From Cerasibacillus terrae (GTDB taxonomy: Bacteria; Bacillota; Bacilli; Bacillales; Amphibacillaceae), in NCBI RefSeq assembly GCF_008039555.1, contig NZ_VDUW01000004.1:1-64000 (forward strand): a stretch of 64,000 bases of DNA, read 5' to 3'. Numbering within the stretch: the first letter of the stretch is position 1; each line of letters opens with the position of its first letter. Both the position numbers and the translations under genes were made by a program. The notes beneath the pieces were generated by a model that saw only the letters and a program-made list of their open reading frames with translations, was not told where the DNA came from and did not search any database. Of the stretch, positions 1 to 8,747 are shown one piece after another.

Positions 1-42
1 TTTTATTTGTTTGGGAGGGGTACCCCTCCCAAACAAATAAAA
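1..42. terminator. 42-bp perfect palindrome, probable bidirectional terminator
   Basis: The left arm TTTTATTTGTTTGGGAGGGG is followed by TA and its exact reverse complement. The GC-rich centre flanked by A/T-rich ends looks like a bidirectional intrinsic terminator. The genes it would serve on the left lie outside the window. Confidence 0.6.
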
Positions 43-109
43 TTCAATCATAGATTATAAAAAGTTGAAAACTTGTATTTGGGATTTTACACAGGATTTA
101 GGACTTGAC

Positions 110-512
110 TCATTATATCGGGATTCAAGCGTGGATATCGGGTTTCGGAGCATTATATCGGGATTCAGGCGCGGATATCGGGATTCGGAGCGTTATATCG
201 GGATTCAGGCGCATATATCGGGATTCAGAGCATTATATCGGGATTCAGGAGCGGATATCGGGATTCGCGGCATTATATCGGGATTCAGAGCAATATATCG
301 GGATTCGGAGCATTATATCGGGATTCAGAGCAATATATCGGGATTCGGAGCATTATATCGGGATTCAGGCGCGGATATCGGGATTCGGAGCATTATATCG
401 GGATTCAGAGCACGGATATCGGGATTCAGAGCATTATATCGGGATTCAGGTGCGGATATCGGGATTCAAACGCAGATATCGGGTTTCGGAGCATTATATC
501 GGGATTTTCAAC
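110..512. repeat. 20-bp-period tandem array 1, about 20 units
   Basis: The core ATATCGGGATTC recurs about 20 times, each followed by a variable 8-nt segment (for example AGGCGCGG, GGAGCATT, AGAGCAAT). The spacing is 20 bp except for one 21-bp step near 411. Neither unit length is a multiple of three, and none of the forward frames of the unit contains a stop. Long forward ORFs (65-550, 105-545) are therefore open by composition. They have no family match I recognise and I treat them as non-coding. The array lies between the palindrome at 1-42 and the DUF2935 gene. The same unit recurs at 56718-57397. Confidence 0.9.
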
Positions 513-633
513 CTTATCTGGAAGTGGGAGCTTCCAATCAGATAAGTTAACAGCTACCTTTATTCCATTTTTCATATTTTACAATCAATAGGAATAGATT
601 CTAATGGATACATCAAAATGGGGGGATTGGAAA

Positions 634-1062
634 ATGCAATTTTATTATGGGAACCAAATGCCTTTAAGGGTACTGGATGAATGTGAGTTTTGGAAACATC
701 AAGAGGAAGAACATACTGTTGTTATTCGTGAATTAGTAAAAAATTTAGAAGAAAAATATGTCACTGCACTGAACGAGTGGGAAAAGGCACTAAGTAACAC
801 ACATCAATATGTAGAGCGTTTCATTGAAACAGTGATTCGATCAAAAAATAACATCACCCCGACACTATACGAAGATGTATTACAATTAGTTACATTTTGT
901 TTAGAACAAAGCCAAGGATTTATTGATTTATGTAGGCATATTAGGGACTATAGTGAAGTCATCAAAGATAATTCAACTGCAGTAGTTGTCCTGAATCATA
1001 TTATTGTAGAATCCGAATATTTCATGGGTATTGCGCAAACGATTCTGTATGAAGAAAATTAA
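634..1062 (+). CDS. DUF2935 family protein
   Basis: This is a small, acidic, helix-rich protein of 142 aa. It resembles the DUF2935 family (a four-helix-bundle-like protein of unknown function) around the N-terminal motif EFWKHQEEEHT and the later FCLEQSQGF. I start it at the ATG at 634 because GGGGGGA lies a normal distance upstream; the ATG at 604 has no comparable ribosome binding site. It is a single gene, followed directly by a hairpin terminator. The His/Glu-rich helix EEEHT could bind metal, but that is speculation. Family assignment is moderately sure, function unknown. Confidence 0.7.
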   Translation: MQFYYGNQMPLRVLDECEFWKHQEEEHTVVIRELVKNLEEKYVTALNEWEKALSNTHQYVERFIETVIRSKNNITPTLYEDVLQLVTFCLEQSQGFIDLCRHIRDYSEVIKDNSTAVVVLNHIIVESEYFMGIAQTILYEEN

Positions 1063-1075
1063 TGTCGTTCCATCT

Positions 1076-1115
1076 AAAAACAGAACGATGAAATATTATC
1101 ATTGTTCTGTTTTTA
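1076..1115. terminator. Bidirectional intrinsic terminator
   Basis: AAAAACAGAAC pairs with GTTCTGTTTTT around a short internal loop, with A and T runs at both ends. It lies between the convergent DUF2935 gene and the YerD homologue and can serve both. Confidence 0.8.
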
Positions 1116-1136
1116 GTTATGATTTACTTTCATTTG

Positions 1137-2753
1137 TTACCCATTCGTATTTGGTAATGTTTTCTTCCCATGGACAATGGATTCATATATTTCATCCAAT
1201 GACCAAATATGGCCTGTTTCATCTTTATACACAATGTGATTCCTATTAAAGTAAATAGGTGATTCAAGACCAGCAGCTGCAGCAATACGAAATAACCCTT
1301 TACGCATAGCAATAACATAATTAGCAGCACGATGTTTTTTTTCATCAATAACAAGTGCTTTTTGTAAGTTTGGATCAGTTGTCGCAACACCAACTGGACA
1401 AACATTTGAATGACATTTTAGCGTTTGAATACAGCCAACCGTAATCATAAATGCTCTAGCAATATTCACTAAATCTGCTCCCATTGCAAGTGCGATAGCT
1501 ACCCTATCTGGAGAAAATAACTTCCCTGAGGCAATAATTTTCACTCTATCGCGTACTGCATGTTTCTTCAATGCATGGTCTACAAGTGGTAATGCAGAAT
1601 GAATTGGCAAACCCACACTATCTGCAAGTTCTTGATAAGAGGCGCCTGTTCCACCTTCACCACCATCAACTGTAATAAAGTCAGGACCTTTGTTTAATTC
1701 CTTTATTTGCCTGGCAAGCTCATCTGCTTCACGTTGATTTCCAATTACCATTTTGATTCCAACTGGCTTTCCGGTATGGTTTCGTATTTTCTCAATAAAA
1801 TCAAATAAAGAAGGAAAATCGGCAAGGTCTTTAAAACGATTCGGACTATCCACTGATTTAAATGGCTCAATCATCCGTATACTCGCTATTTTCTCACTTA
1901 CCTTCTCAGCATCTAAATGTCCTCCACGTGTTTTTGCTCCCTGTCCTAATTTCAATTCAAAAGCACGGACTTGAGGTATTTTACTCTTTTCAAGTAATGC
2001 ATCCCAGCTGAAATTACCCTCTGAATCTCGAACACCAAATAAACCTGGTCCAATCTGCATAATGATATCTGTGTTTCCCATTAAATGATAATCAGATAGC
2101 CCACCTTCCCCTGTATTCATCCATGTCCCTTTAGCCATACCAAGCCCTTCAGAAAGTGCAGTGATTGCTCGTTCACCAAGGGATCCATAACTCATAGCAG
2201 ACATGCCAATCTGTCCTCTCACTTTGAATGGATATTTTGTATACTTTCCTATAATAATTGTATCTTTCTCATCTAATAAATAAGCCAATGATTCATGTTC
2301 TTCCATACGTTCTTCTCGTTGAGTGAATAAAGGGTCTTTTAATAACAAATACCGTTTGTTCCTTACTTTTGTCTTTCGGTCCATCTTCACCTCTTCAGTT
2401 AATTTCGGGAACACGGAATTACTTACATAAAATCCAGCTTCTTGAAAATCACGTTGAGACCCAAAACCGATGACATCTCGTTTATATTTAGCCTTCCGAA
2501 CAATATGTTGATATTCGCGTCTGGAAAATGGCTTTGCTTCATTATCATGATCAAACAAATATTGCCGTAGCTCCGGACCAAGCTTTTCAAGAAAATAACG
2601 CATTCTTCCAAGGACTGGATAATTCCGAAGCACTGGATGTTGCTTTTGATGTCGGTCAATAAAAAACATGTAGATACCGAATATAATGATAATTAGCATC
2701 AAAATAACAACCGTTATAAAACTAATGATAACCAGAATATTTGCAACTTCCAT
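1137..2753 (-). CDS. yerD: FMN-binding glutamate synthase family protein (YerD-like), membrane-anchored
   Basis: 538 aa. One hydrophobic segment (about residues 7-31) is followed by a glutamate-synthase FMN/2-oxoglutarate domain with the typical GQIGMSAMSYGSLG and DGGEGGTGA motifs. A C-x5-C-x4-C motif (in CIQTLKCHSNVCPVG, near residue 450) matches the 3Fe-4S ligands of glutamate synthase. The glutaminase domain of real GltB is absent, so it is unlikely to make glutamate from glutamine alone. Length and layout match B. subtilis YerD, whose substrate is not established. AGGAGGGG precedes the ATG. It is transcribed alone towards the shared terminator at 1076-1115. Confidence 0.85.
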   Translation of the reverse strand: MEVANILVIISFITVVILMLIIIIFGIYMFFIDRHQKQHPVLRNYPVLGRMRYFLEKLGPELRQYLFDHDNEAKPFSRREYQHIVRKAKYKRDVIGFGSQRDFQEAGFYVSNSVFPKLTEEVKMDRKTKVRNKRYLLLKDPLFTQREERMEEHESLAYLLDEKDTIIIGKYTKYPFKVRGQIGMSAMSYGSLGERAITALSEGLGMAKGTWMNTGEGGLSDYHLMGNTDIIMQIGPGLFGVRDSEGNFSWDALLEKSKIPQVRAFELKLGQGAKTRGGHLDAEKVSEKIASIRMIEPFKSVDSPNRFKDLADFPSLFDFIEKIRNHTGKPVGIKMVIGNQREADELARQIKELNKGPDFITVDGGEGGTGASYQELADSVGLPIHSALPLVDHALKKHAVRDRVKIIASGKLFSPDRVAIALAMGADLVNIARAFMITVGCIQTLKCHSNVCPVGVATTDPNLQKALVIDEKKHRAANYVIAMRKGLFRIAAAAGLESPIYFNRNHIVYKDETGHIWSLDEIYESIVHGKKTLPNTNG

Positions 2754-2876
2754 TCATTTCCCCTCCTAAAATAGATTTACATATTTAGGATGGTACGTAC
2801 AATGGAAAAATATGCATTTAGCCTTCCAACAATCATTTCTGCTTCTAGTTCTAATATCCTTTTTACCTGTATTCAT

Positions 2877-2914
2877 AAAAACAGGACTCTCCCTTAAGGT
2901 GAAGTCCTGTTTTT
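2877..2914. terminator. Intrinsic terminator after acyl-CoA ligase
   Basis: AAAACAGGACT and AGTCCTGTTTTT form a stem with A and T runs on either side, just past the stop of the acyl-CoA ligase (2920). Confidence 0.8.
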
Positions 2915-2919
2915 AAATG

Positions 2920-4425
2920 TTAGCTTTCTACATATGCATATTTTTCCCTTAAAATATGTTTCAACACTTTCCCAGATGCATTTCGAGGTAATTCATCCAT
3001 AAAATAGACAGCTGTAGGAATTTTATAGTTCGCTACTTTATGGTTGCAATAAGCAATAATATCTTCTTCTGTTATGCTTTTTCCATATTTAATTACGACG
3101 ATTGCAATTGGAATTTCTCCATATATGTGATGTGACACACCGACTACTGCTGCTTCTAATACTTCAGGTATTTCGTACAATATTTCTTCAATCTCTATTG
3201 GATAGACATTTTCTCCACCACGAATGATCATATCTTTTTTTCGGTCAACAATAAAAAGCAATTGTTCCTCATCAAACTTTCCTAAATCACCAGAATATAA
3301 CCAGCCCTTTTTAATCACAGCATTGGTTGCTTCCGGGTCTTTTAAATATCCTTTCATTACCTGTGGGCCTCGAATAACAATCTCTCCAATTTCCCCATAT
3401 GGCAATTCATTTCCTTTGTCATCGACAATCTTTACTTCTGTTTTAGGTAAAATTTCCCCAACAGAGCCAACCTTCTCCAAGGCTAGATGATCTTTCAATG
3501 TCGTAGCAGCAGGAGAGTTTTCCGTTTGACCATACATATTTTGAACAGCAATTTGTGGAAACGTCTCCTTTAATTTCTTGAGAAGCTCATATGGCATTGG
3601 TGCAGCACCATAGGCAAACATACGTAATGAAGATACATTGGTATTTTTCATATCTGGTAAGTTTAATAAAATGTTATACATTGCTGGAACACCAAAGAAA
3701 ATCGTTGGTTTATAGCGTTCAAATGCTTGTAATGTACTTTTAGAGGAAAAGTTTTTTTCAATTACAACCGAGCCACCAGCATATGTCACTGGTATTGCAA
3801 ATACATGACTTGCTGCACAGTGAAATAATGGAGTTGAAATAAGCATACGGTCATTATTCGTCATGTTCATTGCTTCTGCCCAAATGGTTGCTGCTGCTTC
3901 TATATTATAATGGGATAACATGACACCCTTTGGTTTCCCAGTAGTTCCAGAAGTATACAGAATTGCTGCAGTATCTTCTCCATCTAATGTAATCGGATTA
4001 AATGGTAATGATTCATCCTGTAAAATTTCGCCTAAAGTATCTTTCCCACCAATTACAATTTTTTCGTCAAATTCATAGGAAACTTTTGTTAATGTTTCAG
4101 ATAGATGATAATCATAAATAATAGACCGCGCTTCCGAATGATGCAAAATATAATCCACTTCTTTAGGTACTAATTTCGTATTGATGGGCATCAGTGTAAA
4201 TCCACCTAATTGGATTCCATAATAACAAACTAAAAAATGGTCCGAATTTAAAGCATAAAGGGCGATAGTATCTCCTTTTTTATATCCTCGCTGTTGAAAA
4301 TAAGCAGCAACACGCTTTGCCTTTGTAAAAAATGATTGATACGACCACTCCCGATCTTCATAATACGTATATATTTTTTCCGGTTGAATCCGAACCCACT
4401 CTGCAAATTTCTCTGTTATTAACAT
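2920..4425 (-). CDS. Class I AMP-forming acyl-CoA synthetase (fatty acid-CoA ligase)
   Basis: 501 aa, full length for the ANL superfamily. It would activate a carboxylic acid, probably a medium or long fatty acid, to its CoA thioester via an acyl-adenylate. Seen: the P-loop-like motif YTSGTTGKPKG (about residues 157-167), the YGQTE motif, GWLYSGDLG, the hinge region DRKKDMIIRGGENVYP, and the C-terminal catalytic lysine motif NASGKVLK. It is the last gene of the catabolic set behind the TetR gene, 148 bp downstream of the dehydrogenase. A cre-like sequence lies in that gap, so it may have its own promoter. Exact substrate cannot be told. Confidence 0.85.
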   Translation of the reverse strand: MLITEKFAEWVRIQPEKIYTYYEDREWSYQSFFTKAKRVAAYFQQRGYKKGDTIALYALNSDHFLVCYYGIQLGGFTLMPINTKLVPKEVDYILHHSEARSIIYDYHLSETLTKVSYEFDEKIVIGGKDTLGEILQDESLPFNPITLDGEDTAAILYTSGTTGKPKGVMLSHYNIEAAATIWAEAMNMTNNDRMLISTPLFHCAASHVFAIPVTYAGGSVVIEKNFSSKSTLQAFERYKPTIFFGVPAMYNILLNLPDMKNTNVSSLRMFAYGAAPMPYELLKKLKETFPQIAVQNMYGQTENSPAATTLKDHLALEKVGSVGEILPKTEVKIVDDKGNELPYGEIGEIVIRGPQVMKGYLKDPEATNAVIKKGWLYSGDLGKFDEEQLLFIVDRKKDMIIRGGENVYPIEIEEILYEIPEVLEAAVVGVSHHIYGEIPIAIVVIKYGKSITEEDIIAYCNHKVANYKIPTAVYFMDELPRNASGKVLKHILREKYAYVES

Positions 4426-4494
4426 ATAGACACCTCTTTAGATTGTAATTATTTTTCACCTGTTATAAACAAATCACTAAAAATAATTAACGAA

Positions 4495-4508
4495 GTAAAA
4501 CGCTTACA
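4495..4508. promoter_or_regulatory. Possible CcpA catabolite-responsive element (cre)
   Basis: GTAAAACGCTTACA matches 12 of 14 positions of the consensus TGWAANCGNTNWCA, including the central CG. It lies upstream of the acyl-CoA ligase, where carbon catabolite repression of fatty-acid use would make sense. Confidence 0.4.
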
Positions 4509-4573
4509 TTTATGCGTTCCATGATGTGTCTGTGAAATTTTATAGAATAGTTAAATATAATGTGAAACTATTT

Positions 4574-5413
4574 TCATTCATACGTATAGAATCCTTTATT
4601 CGTCTTTCTCCCATAATGCCCTGCTCTGACAAGCTGTTTTAAGATAGGTGGAATACGATATTTCGAATCCCCAGTTTCTTCTAATAGTGTTTCTTGTACA
4701 TACAACAATGTATCTAAACCAATCATATCTGCAAGTCGAAGTGGGCCAATTGGTTGATTCGTACCATATACCATGCCACTATCAATATCTTCAGCCGAAG
4801 CAATGCCTTCTCCATACACAAACATCGCTTCACTCAGCATTGGTATTAAAATTCGATTAACGACAAATAGTGGTGAATCCTTGGCAACAATGCTGACCTT
4901 TTCCATTTCTTTTGTCAGTGATTGAACAAACTGAATGGTTTCATCCGTTGTTTCAGCACCACGCACAATTTCAACTAATTTCATGACAGGAACAGGATTA
5001 AAAAAGTGCATTCCACACACTTTTCCTGGACGATTTGTCATATTTGCTAGTTCCGTGATACTTAAACCAGATGTATTTGTCGCAAGGATTGTTTTCGATG
5101 TACAAAATGAGTCTAGTTCTTTAAAAACAGACCTTTTAACTTCCATATTTTCTGTAACTGCCTCGACAATTAAGTCAGCGTCCTTTAATAATGAATTATC
5201 TGTCGTATATGTTAGACAGTCTAATACAGTCTGTTTTTTATCCAATTGATTTGATTTTTTTAATACACGTTCTACATTTTGGTTGATTACTAACTCTGCT
5301 TTATCAAGTGCTTGTTTGTTTAAATCAGATAATATTACGGTATGTCCCGACATGGCGAAAACTTGTGCAATTCCATTTCCCATAATACCCGAACCTACTA
5401 CACCTATTTTCAT
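4574..5413 (-). CDS. 3-hydroxybutyryl-CoA dehydrogenase
   Basis: 279 aa, the usual length of single-domain Hbd/MmgB enzymes that interconvert 3-hydroxybutyryl-CoA and acetoacetyl-CoA with NAD(P). The Rossmann motif GVVGSGIMGNGIAQ starts at residue 4. The signature HFFNPVPVMKLVE carries the catalytic His, and ANTSGLSI is also present. The C-terminal 3HCDH domain ends with GRKTNKGFYTY. It is 27 bp downstream of a thiolase gene, so the two act in sequence on acetoacetyl-CoA. It resembles the mmgA-mmgB pair of B. subtilis, but the citrate-cycle genes of that operon are not here. Confidence 0.9.
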   Translation of the reverse strand: MKIGVVGSGIMGNGIAQVFAMSGHTVILSDLNKQALDKAELVINQNVERVLKKSNQLDKKQTVLDCLTYTTDNSLLKDADLIVEAVTENMEVKRSVFKELDSFCTSKTILATNTSGLSITELANMTNRPGKVCGMHFFNPVPVMKLVEIVRGAETTDETIQFVQSLTKEMEKVSIVAKDSPLFVVNRILIPMLSEAMFVYGEGIASAEDIDSGMVYGTNQPIGPLRLADMIGLDTLLYVQETLLEETGDSKYRIPPILKQLVRAGHYGRKTNKGFYTYE

Positions 5414-5440
5414 TCCACACTTCCTTTCAAAAATATTCTA

Positions 5441-6622
5441 TTATACCCTTTCAATAACCATTGCAATTCCTTGCCCACCACCAATACAAAGACTTGCTAT
5501 TGCATACTTTCCTTGTCTTTTCATTAATTCATATGCAGCCGATAAAACGATCCGTGTACCTGATACCCCGACTGGATGGCCGAGTGCAATTGCCCCACCA
5601 TTTACATTTACTTTCTCGCGATTTAAACCAAGCTCCTTTTCCACCGCTAAATATTGAGCAGAGAATGCTTCATTTATTTCAAATAAATCGATATCTTGAA
5701 TCGATAAGGATGCTTTTTCTAATGCTGTTTTTATTGCAGGAACTGGGCCAATTCCCATAATGGATGGATCTACTCCGACAGTTGACCAGCTTACTATTTT
5801 TGCAATCGGGGTTAAATGATGATTTTCAACAGCTGTTTCACTAGCAATGATCACAGAAGCAGCCCCATCATTAATCCCAGATGAGTTACCAGCTGTAACT
5901 GTCCCGTCTTTTTTAAAGACTGGTCGTAACTTAGCCATATCATTAAAATTTACATCTGGACGAATATGTTCATCTTCATTAATCATAATTGTTCCGTGCC
6001 TTGTTTTTACTTCCACAGGAACAATTTCCTTTTGAAATATCCCGTTTTCAACTGCTTCATTTGCTCGTTTATGTGACAAAACAGCGAATTCATCCTGTTC
6101 TTCCCGTGAAATATGATACATATCTGCCAAATTTTCAGCTGTTATCCCCATCGCATCTCCCGTATATTTATCTAATAATGTTGCTTGTAACATATCATCA
6201 TAAGCTAGAACACCCATTTTTGGACCTTGAAAACGAATATGAAAATTTGAATATGGTGCCATACTCATATTTTCGGCACCACCTGCAAGTACAATGTTGG
6301 CCTCACCTAACAAAATGGATTGTGCACCAGAAACAATTGACTGTGTTCCTGAACCACAAAGACGATTCACAATAAGTGCTCCAACTTCCTGGGGTACTCC
6401 TGCATGTAATGCGATATGTCTAGCTAAATATGCAGCACTTTTACTCGTGTGGATGACATTTCCATAAATGACATGATCAACATGTTCGGGAGACACCTTT
6501 GCCCGCTTCAATGCCTCCTTCGCCGTAACTACCCCTAATTCATCGGCAGTTATCTGTTTAAAAGAACCACCAAATGAAGTAAATGCAGTTCTTGCTCCAT
6601 CAATAAGATAGACATTTTCCAT
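5441..6622 (-). CDS. Acetyl-CoA C-acetyltransferase (thiolase II, MmgA-like)
   Basis: 393 aa, a complete biosynthetic/degradative thiolase joining or splitting acetoacetyl-CoA. The acylated cysteine is C89 in NRLCGSGTQS. The His motif is NGGAIALGHPVGVSGTR near residue 350, and the second active cysteine lies in the C-terminal CIGGGQG. It directly follows the TetR gene (30 bp) and precedes the hydroxyacyl-CoA dehydrogenase, as expected for one operon. FadA further along the window is a separate paralogue. Confidence 0.9.
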   Translation of the reverse strand: MENVYLIDGARTAFTSFGGSFKQITADELGVVTAKEALKRAKVSPEHVDHVIYGNVIHTSKSAAYLARHIALHAGVPQEVGALIVNRLCGSGTQSIVSGAQSILLGEANIVLAGGAENMSMAPYSNFHIRFQGPKMGVLAYDDMLQATLLDKYTGDAMGITAENLADMYHISREEQDEFAVLSHKRANEAVENGIFQKEIVPVEVKTRHGTIMINEDEHIRPDVNFNDMAKLRPVFKKDGTVTAGNSSGINDGAASVIIASETAVENHHLTPIAKIVSWSTVGVDPSIMGIGPVPAIKTALEKASLSIQDIDLFEINEAFSAQYLAVEKELGLNREKVNVNGGAIALGHPVGVSGTRIVLSAAYELMKRQGKYAIASLCIGGGQGIAMVIERV

Positions 6623-6652
6623 GATATTCCTCCTAATATAAATTCTTATTTC

Positions 6653-7240
6653 TTATGTTAATAGTTTCAAAATATAATTCCAAAATCGCTGTTGAATCTC
6701 TTTTTTTGATAATCTTCCATTTGGTTTATACCATTGTTGAATCCAATTCATCGCTCCGAGAATAAACATACGGAGCATAATTGGATCTTCCGTGTTAAAG
6801 TCTTTCGTCTCTATCCCTTTGGCAATAATTTTATCAAAAAAAGCAGCATACTCATCCCTTAAGTGTAATACCTCTTCCAATTGCTCCTCACTAAATAATT
6901 GTTCTGGACGCATGATTAAATTAAATACTTCATTCTCTTCAATGGCATAATGAATATGAATAAATACCATTTCCTGTAATCGTTTTTTAATAGATAATGA
7001 TTCATCCAATAAGACTCTTTTAAGATCTTCCTGTGCTTCTAAAAGGACAATACTATTACATTGAAACATGAGATCACTTTTGTTCTTAAAATAATAGTAA
7101 AGCGAGCCCTTCGTCATCAGTAACTCAGCTGCTACCTCCTCCATTGTGGTACCTGAATACCCACGGCGATTAACAATTTTAATTGCTGACTTGATAATTT
7201 TTTCTCGTTTATTAAATGCTTTCCTTTCCGCCATCGTCAT
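6653..7240 (-). CDS. TetR family transcriptional regulator of the acyl-CoA catabolic operon
   Basis: About 195 aa. The N-terminal helix-turn-helix is typical of TetR (GYSGTTMEEVAAELLMTKGSLYYYFKNKSDL is split over residues 30-60, with GTTMEEVA and GSLYYYFKNK as landmarks), followed by a variable ligand domain. A longer frame begins with GTG at 7249, but that GTG is part of the Shine-Dalgarno AGGTG. The ATG at 7240 is therefore the better start. It is the first gene before the thiolase and dehydrogenase, so it probably represses its own operon in response to an acyl-CoA; the ligand is inferred. The upstream dyad at 7321-7349 is the likely operator. Confidence 0.85.
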   Translation of the reverse strand: MTMAERKAFNKREKIIKSAIKIVNRRGYSGTTMEEVAAELLMTKGSLYYYFKNKSDLMFQCNSIVLLEAQEDLKRVLLDESLSIKKRLQEMVFIHIHYAIEENEVFNLIMRPEQLFSEEQLEEVLHLRDEYAAFFDKIIAKGIETKDFNTEDPIMLRMFILGAMNWIQQWYKPNGRLSKKEIQQRFWNYILKLLT

Positions 7241-7282
7241 TTCTATCACCTAATTTATGTTCCAAATAAACTAATTACCCTC

Positions 7283-7311
7283 ATTATAATGACTGAAAAT
7301 TTGAAAATCAA
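7283..7311 (-). promoter_or_regulatory. Sigma-A promoter of tetR-thiolase operon
   Basis: On the minus strand TTGATT (7306-7311) and TATAAT (7283-7288) are separated by 17 bp, about 40 bp upstream of the tetR start. Confidence 0.7.
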
Positions 7312-7320
7312 GACATTTTT

Positions 7321-7349
7321 AAACATTGTTTAAAATTTGAACGATGTTT
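7321..7349. promoter_or_regulatory. Inverted repeat, candidate TetR operator
   Basis: AAACATTGTTT and GAACGATGTTT form an 11-7-11 inverted repeat with 9 of 11 positions paired, just upstream of the -35 box of the tetR promoter. Confidence 0.5.
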
Positions 7350-7395
7350 AATGTTTTTTAAAATGATAAAAGTTTTCATTCATACGGTAGTTTTT

Positions 7396-7526
7396 TATAT
7401 AGTGAAACTAACAATCAGTGGGAGTTTTCTTCTTAACCCACTAATTGTTTAATTGAACGAATCGAGCTTTTACTAGCTGTTGATCCTCCACTTATTATTC
7501 TACAGCCAGTTAAACTGCGATAAATA
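7396..7526 (+). repeat. Dispersed two-hairpin element, copy A (internally shortened)
   Basis: It starts with AGTGAAACTAACAATCAGTG and ends with ACAGCCAGTTAAACTGCGAT, as in the other four copies. Part of the second hairpin is missing. It fills the gap between the tetR promoter and the terminator of the sulfur operon. Confidence 0.75.
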
Positions 7527-7534
7527 AACTTACT

Positions 7535-7572
7535 AAAAAACCTTGTGAATGTCATTCATTCACAAGGTTTTC
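7535..7572 (-). terminator. Terminator of the S-box sulfur operon
   Basis: AAAACCTTGTGAATG pairs with CATTCACAAGGTTTT just after the stop codon at 7581. Confidence 0.85.
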
Positions 7573-7580
7573 TTATATTA

Positions 7581-8732
7581 TTAAACTACACTCATTGCTA
7601 ACATATTTAAAATTTCATCATCTGCTGGAGGGTTATGTAATCCCGCCCGAACATTGGTATAATAACGCTGTAATGGATTTTTTTCTGAAAGACTTCGAGC
7701 CCCTGTTACACGCATTGCAAGATCAACAATATCAAGCGCATGATTTGTCACCGTATATTTAGCTGCTGCTAGATGAGGATATAATACTTCTTTATCATCC
7801 AATCCATCAAATTTTTCTGCAACACTGTAGAGTAAGTGACGTGATTGAGCTAATAGTAATTGGATACGACCAATTCTTTCCTTTATATGAGTGGCATGAA
7901 AAATGGGCTGTTTTCTATTACCTGGTGTATAATGAAGTGCGAAATCTAATGCATATTCATAAGCAGCTTGTGCAATACCTAGATAACAAGCAGGAACATG
8001 TAATAATCCTCCAGTCGATCGTTTCACTGTTTCAGGTACAGAGGTTTGATCCACGAGGAAGTTTTCTGGAATAACGACTTGATGAAAAACAATATCATGA
8101 CTTGCCGTACCACGTAGAGCAACACTATCCCATACTTCATCAATGGATACACCTTCACATTTACTTGGAACCAAGAAAAAGGCCTCTCTTTCTTCCCCTC
8201 CTTCTTCTACTAATGCAGAAATAATCATATAATCTAGTGCTGGTGCCATGGTTGCAAATGACTTTCTACCAGTGATTTCCCAGCCAGCTGGAGCTTTTTT
8301 AGCTACTGTTTGTAATCTAGCACCTCGTGTCGGACTTCCCTGCCCACGTTCTGATAACACATAATTAATTAAAGCACCATGTTGAACTTTTTCACAAACG
8401 TAATCATATAATTCCTTTGGCCAAGAACGTTCTCCGCGCATTGCAATTAATGTACTCATATGCCAACCAATGGAAAGTGCTGTTGAGCCATCCCCTTTAG
8501 CAATATTTTCTTGGTATAACACAAGATCATATGCAGAAATATTATCTCCATCATAAATGGTTGGTAAGGATAACTTTGTATATCCTATATCAATTAAATC
8601 TTGTATATTTTGATATGGAAAGCTTCCTTTTTCATCTAATAAATATTCCCGTTCTTGAAATCGTGGAACAAGAGAATTAACTTTTTTAATCATTTTACGC
8701 TGTTTTTCTGTTTTAATAAAAAATGATTCCAT
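7581..8732 (-). CDS. Acyl-CoA dehydrogenase-fold flavoprotein, DszC/SfnB-like monooxygenase candidate
   Basis: 383 aa with the three-part acyl-CoA dehydrogenase fold. The C-terminal region has RYYTNVRAGLHNPPADDE in place of the IFEGTNE-type motif that carries the catalytic Glu in true dehydrogenases. This VRAGL-type ending is typical of the DszC/SfnB-like flavin monooxygenases that oxygenate sulfur compounds with reduced flavin. It is the last of four genes behind a SAM riboswitch, together with an FMN reductase and a SnaA/DszA-type monooxygenase, which supports a role in sulfur scavenging. A function as a real acyl-CoA dehydrogenase is less likely but not excluded. It begins 15 bp after the stop of the preceding gene. 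Confidence 0.75.
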   Translation of the reverse strand: MESFFIKTEKQRKMIKKVNSLVPRFQEREYLLDEKGSFPYQNIQDLIDIGYTKLSLPTIYDGDNISAYDLVLYQENIAKGDGSTALSIGWHMSTLIAMRGERSWPKELYDYVCEKVQHGALINYVLSERGQGSPTRGARLQTVAKKAPAGWEITGRKSFATMAPALDYMIISALVEEGGEEREAFFLVPSKCEGVSIDEVWDSVALRGTASHDIVFHQVVIPENFLVDQTSVPETVKRSTGGLLHVPACYLGIAQAAYEYALDFALHYTPGNRKQPIFHATHIKERIGRIQLLLAQSRHLLYSVAEKFDGLDDKEVLYPHLAAAKYTVTNHALDIVDLAMRVTGARSLSEKNPLQRYYTNVRAGLHNPPADDEILNMLAMSVV

Positions 8733-8747
8733 GCTTTCCCTCCCTAC

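Noticed and set aside
65..550. Long ORFs rich in YRDS, ISGF and IGIQ over array 1 (also 56710-57455 over array 2)
   Set aside because: The unit has no stops in any forward frame and unit lengths of 19-21 bp shift the frame. No ribosome binding site or family match is seen.
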